NCBI GenBank assembly: GCA_016869645.1
Contig: VGDO01000049.1
Location: forward strand, 1 to 32,052
Direction of reading: 5' to 3'
Origin: Alphaproteobacteria bacterium
Lineage (GTDB): Bacteria > Pseudomonadota > Alphaproteobacteria > SHVW01
Length of the DNA stretch: 32,052 nt
The notes under the pieces: generated by a model
Told to the model about the DNA's origin: nothing
Seen by the model: the letters and a program-made list of their open reading frames with translations, nothing else
The model's database searches: none
In this document: positions 31,275-32,052 of the stretch, in pieces
Position numbering within the stretch: position 1 is the first letter of the stretch
Layout: each line of letters opens with the position of its first letter
Translations under genes and position numbers: made by a program

Positions 31275-31673
31275 CTATTTCTGTGGACGGACATAGATGG
31301 TGCAGTCGCCGTTCGACGACGTGACCACCGTGCGTCCGTCGGACGTCGCCGACGACATGCTGGTCGCGCCTGAGCCGGAATGGCTATGAACCGTCGTTCC
31401 ACCCACCGTGGTCGATCCGGAAATCGAGCCGCCGCCGGCTGTGATCGAGCTCGAGACGCTATTCGACGGCGGTTCCTGCCCGGCCTTGAGTTCGACGGTT
31501 TTGCAGTTCCGACTTGCCTCTACCGGACTGGTGGTCGATTTGCTGGCGCTGCCTCCCGACGATGTGCTGGTTGATGAACTGGCAGAGCTGCTGGTCTGCC
31601 CGTATGACGTGGTTGTGGCCGCGGCCGCCAATGCAATGGCCGCCGCAGTCACGCGAAGGAATGCGTGTTTCAT
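31275..31673 (-). CDS. Secreted low-complexity Ser/Thr-rich protein
   Basis: A 132-residue protein with a signal peptide (MKHAFLRVTAAAIALAAAAT, then TTSYG) and a Ser/Thr/Gly-rich body. Two cysteines (in ASRNCKTVEL and NGDCTIYVRPQK) could form a disulfide that closes the C-terminal half, and the strands between them alternate Ser and hydrophobic residues (SVSSSITAGGGSISGSTTVG). It has no TTLG repeats, unlike its two neighbours, but shares their composition and secretion. The ATG at 31673 follows GAGG at 8-base spacing. Function unknown. Confidence 0.8.
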   Translation of the reverse strand: MKHAFLRVTAAAIALAAAATTTSYGQTSSSASSSTSTSSGGSASKSTTSPVEASRNCKTVELKAGQEPPSNSVSSSITAGGGSISGSTTVGGTTVHSHSGSGATSMSSATSDGRTVVTSSNGDCTIYVRPQK

Positions 31674-31696
31674 GAACCTAACCTCATTGGCGTGAC

Positions 31697-31726
31697 GCCC
31701 AGGCGGGATGTCTCTCCCGCCTGGGC
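31697..31726. terminator. Intercistronic hairpin between secreted-protein genes
   Basis: A perfect 11-pair stem, GCCCAGGCGGG / CCCGCCTGGGC, with loop ATGTCTCT, 9 bases past the stop of the right-edge gene and 23 bases before the next start. No U-run follows, so partial termination or mRNA protection is more likely than full termination. Confidence 0.65.
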
Positions 31727-31735
31727 CTCACAGTG

Positions 31736-32052
31736 CTAGTCCTGCTTGTTCTTCTGGTGGCCCTTGTGCTTGCCGCGGTTCTCATGCGGGGTGGCACCGG
31801 GCTCTGTACCGCTGGACGAGCCGCCGATCCCAAGCGTGGTCGAGCCCGTGCCGCTGCCGGCCGAGCTGCCGCCCGTACCAAGCGTCGTCGACGTGCCGGC
31901 GCCGCCGCTGCCGGCGGCCGAGCCGCCGATACCCAGCGTCGTGCTGGACGTGCCGCCACCCGCGGACGTTCCGCCGGTGCCCAGCGTGGTCGATGTGCCG
32001 GCGCCGCCGCTACCGGCGGCCGAGCCGCCGACACCCAGCGTCGTGCTGGACG
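31736..32052 (-). CDS. Repeat-rich Gly/Ser/Thr protein with TTLG-GG repeats (C-terminal part; runs off right edge)
   Basis: The last 104 residues of a gene that begins beyond the window. The visible part is GSGGAGTSTTLGTGG, then TSAGGGTSSTTLGIGGSAA, repeated in a 34-residue (102-base) period, and then GSGTGSTTLGIGGSSSGTE. It ends in a basic tail PHENRGKHKGHQKNKQD. No other frame gives a sensible protein here, and the codons follow the repeat precisely. Its composition and the TTLG motif match the gene at 30801, and the likely co-transcribed neighbours are secreted, so it is probably secreted too. Its signal peptide is out of view. Confidence 0.7.
   Translation of the reverse strand, partial: SSTTLGVGGSAAGSGGAGTSTTLGTGGTSAGGGTSSTTLGIGGSAAGSGGAGTSTTLGTGGSSAGSGTGSTTLGIGGSSSGTEPGATPHENRGKHKGHQKNKQD
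31893..32052 (-). repeat. 102-base tandem repeat coding for TTLG-GG units
   Basis: A stretch starting GTGCCGGCGCCGCCGCT at 31893 recurs at 31995, exactly 102 bases later, with only a few base changes over about 58 bases. The number of copies beyond the edge cannot be told. Confidence 0.75.

Noticed and set aside
31684..32034. A 116-residue minus-strand frame at the right edge.
   Set aside because: It reads Arg/Pro/Ala-rich nonsense; the other minus-strand frame gives clean TTLG-GG repeats with a natural tail and stop at 31736.

Overview
This is a GC-rich window whose genes look alphaproteobacterial: a PAS_5-type one-domain protein, a small metallothionein-like protein, many ABC uptake operons, and REP-like intercistronic hairpins of the GAGCCTGTCGAAC type. 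I would place it in Rhizobiales/Rhodospirillales-like soil or water bacteria. Nearly all genes lie on the minus strand; only the class III PLP enzyme at 18711 and the glutathione transferase at 30039 are on the plus strand. No rRNA, tRNA, CRISPR array or phage gene was seen, and no gene-free gap exceeds about 300 bases.

Region 1 (1-5947, read right to left) is one long nutrient-uptake operon. It encodes a periplasmic amino-acid-binding protein, two HisM/GlnP-type permeases, a GlnQ-type ATPase, an atypical class IV PLP aminotransferase, and a PotB/PotC-like permease pair with no matching ATPase or binding protein. The left edge holds the start of an IS3-type transposase-like gene, so an insertion may have cut the PotB/PotC-like system.

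Region 2 (6027-13443) is a single 2443-residue RTX (calcium-binding nonapeptide) protein with a C-terminal type I secretion signal, ten copies of a 'VNLATG...DG.GGTD...IE.VRGS' module, large internal duplications and a strong downstream terminator. No type I secretion genes are in view.

Region 3 (13657-18570) is a catabolic-looking run: a zinc alcohol dehydrogenase, a cystathionine gamma-synthase/lyase family enzyme, an EamA/DMT transporter, and a two-subunit aconitase X dehydratase. The partners do not match the usual cis-3-hydroxyproline pathway, so the substrate is open.

Region 4 (18711-24280) pairs a class III PLP enzyme resembling (R)-1-hydroxy-2-aminoethylphosphonate ammonia-lyase (PbfA) with a convergent ABC importer of the 2-aminoethylphosphonate/iron type (binding protein, ATPase, fused double permease). 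It is probably a hydroxy-aminoethylphosphonate uptake and degradation unit.

Region 5 (24402-28735) is a TauA/SsuA-type binding protein with two TauC/SsuC-type permeases but no ATPase, followed by a methyltransferase and an alpha/beta hydrolase, under a recognisable promoter with an overlapping palindrome. Region 6 (28882-32052) holds the PAS protein, the metallothionein-like protein, a glutathione transferase, and a run of three secreted low-complexity Ser/Gly/Thr proteins; two carry TTLG-GG-type repeats (one, cut by the window edge, in a 34-residue period). This last run is the least explained part of the window.
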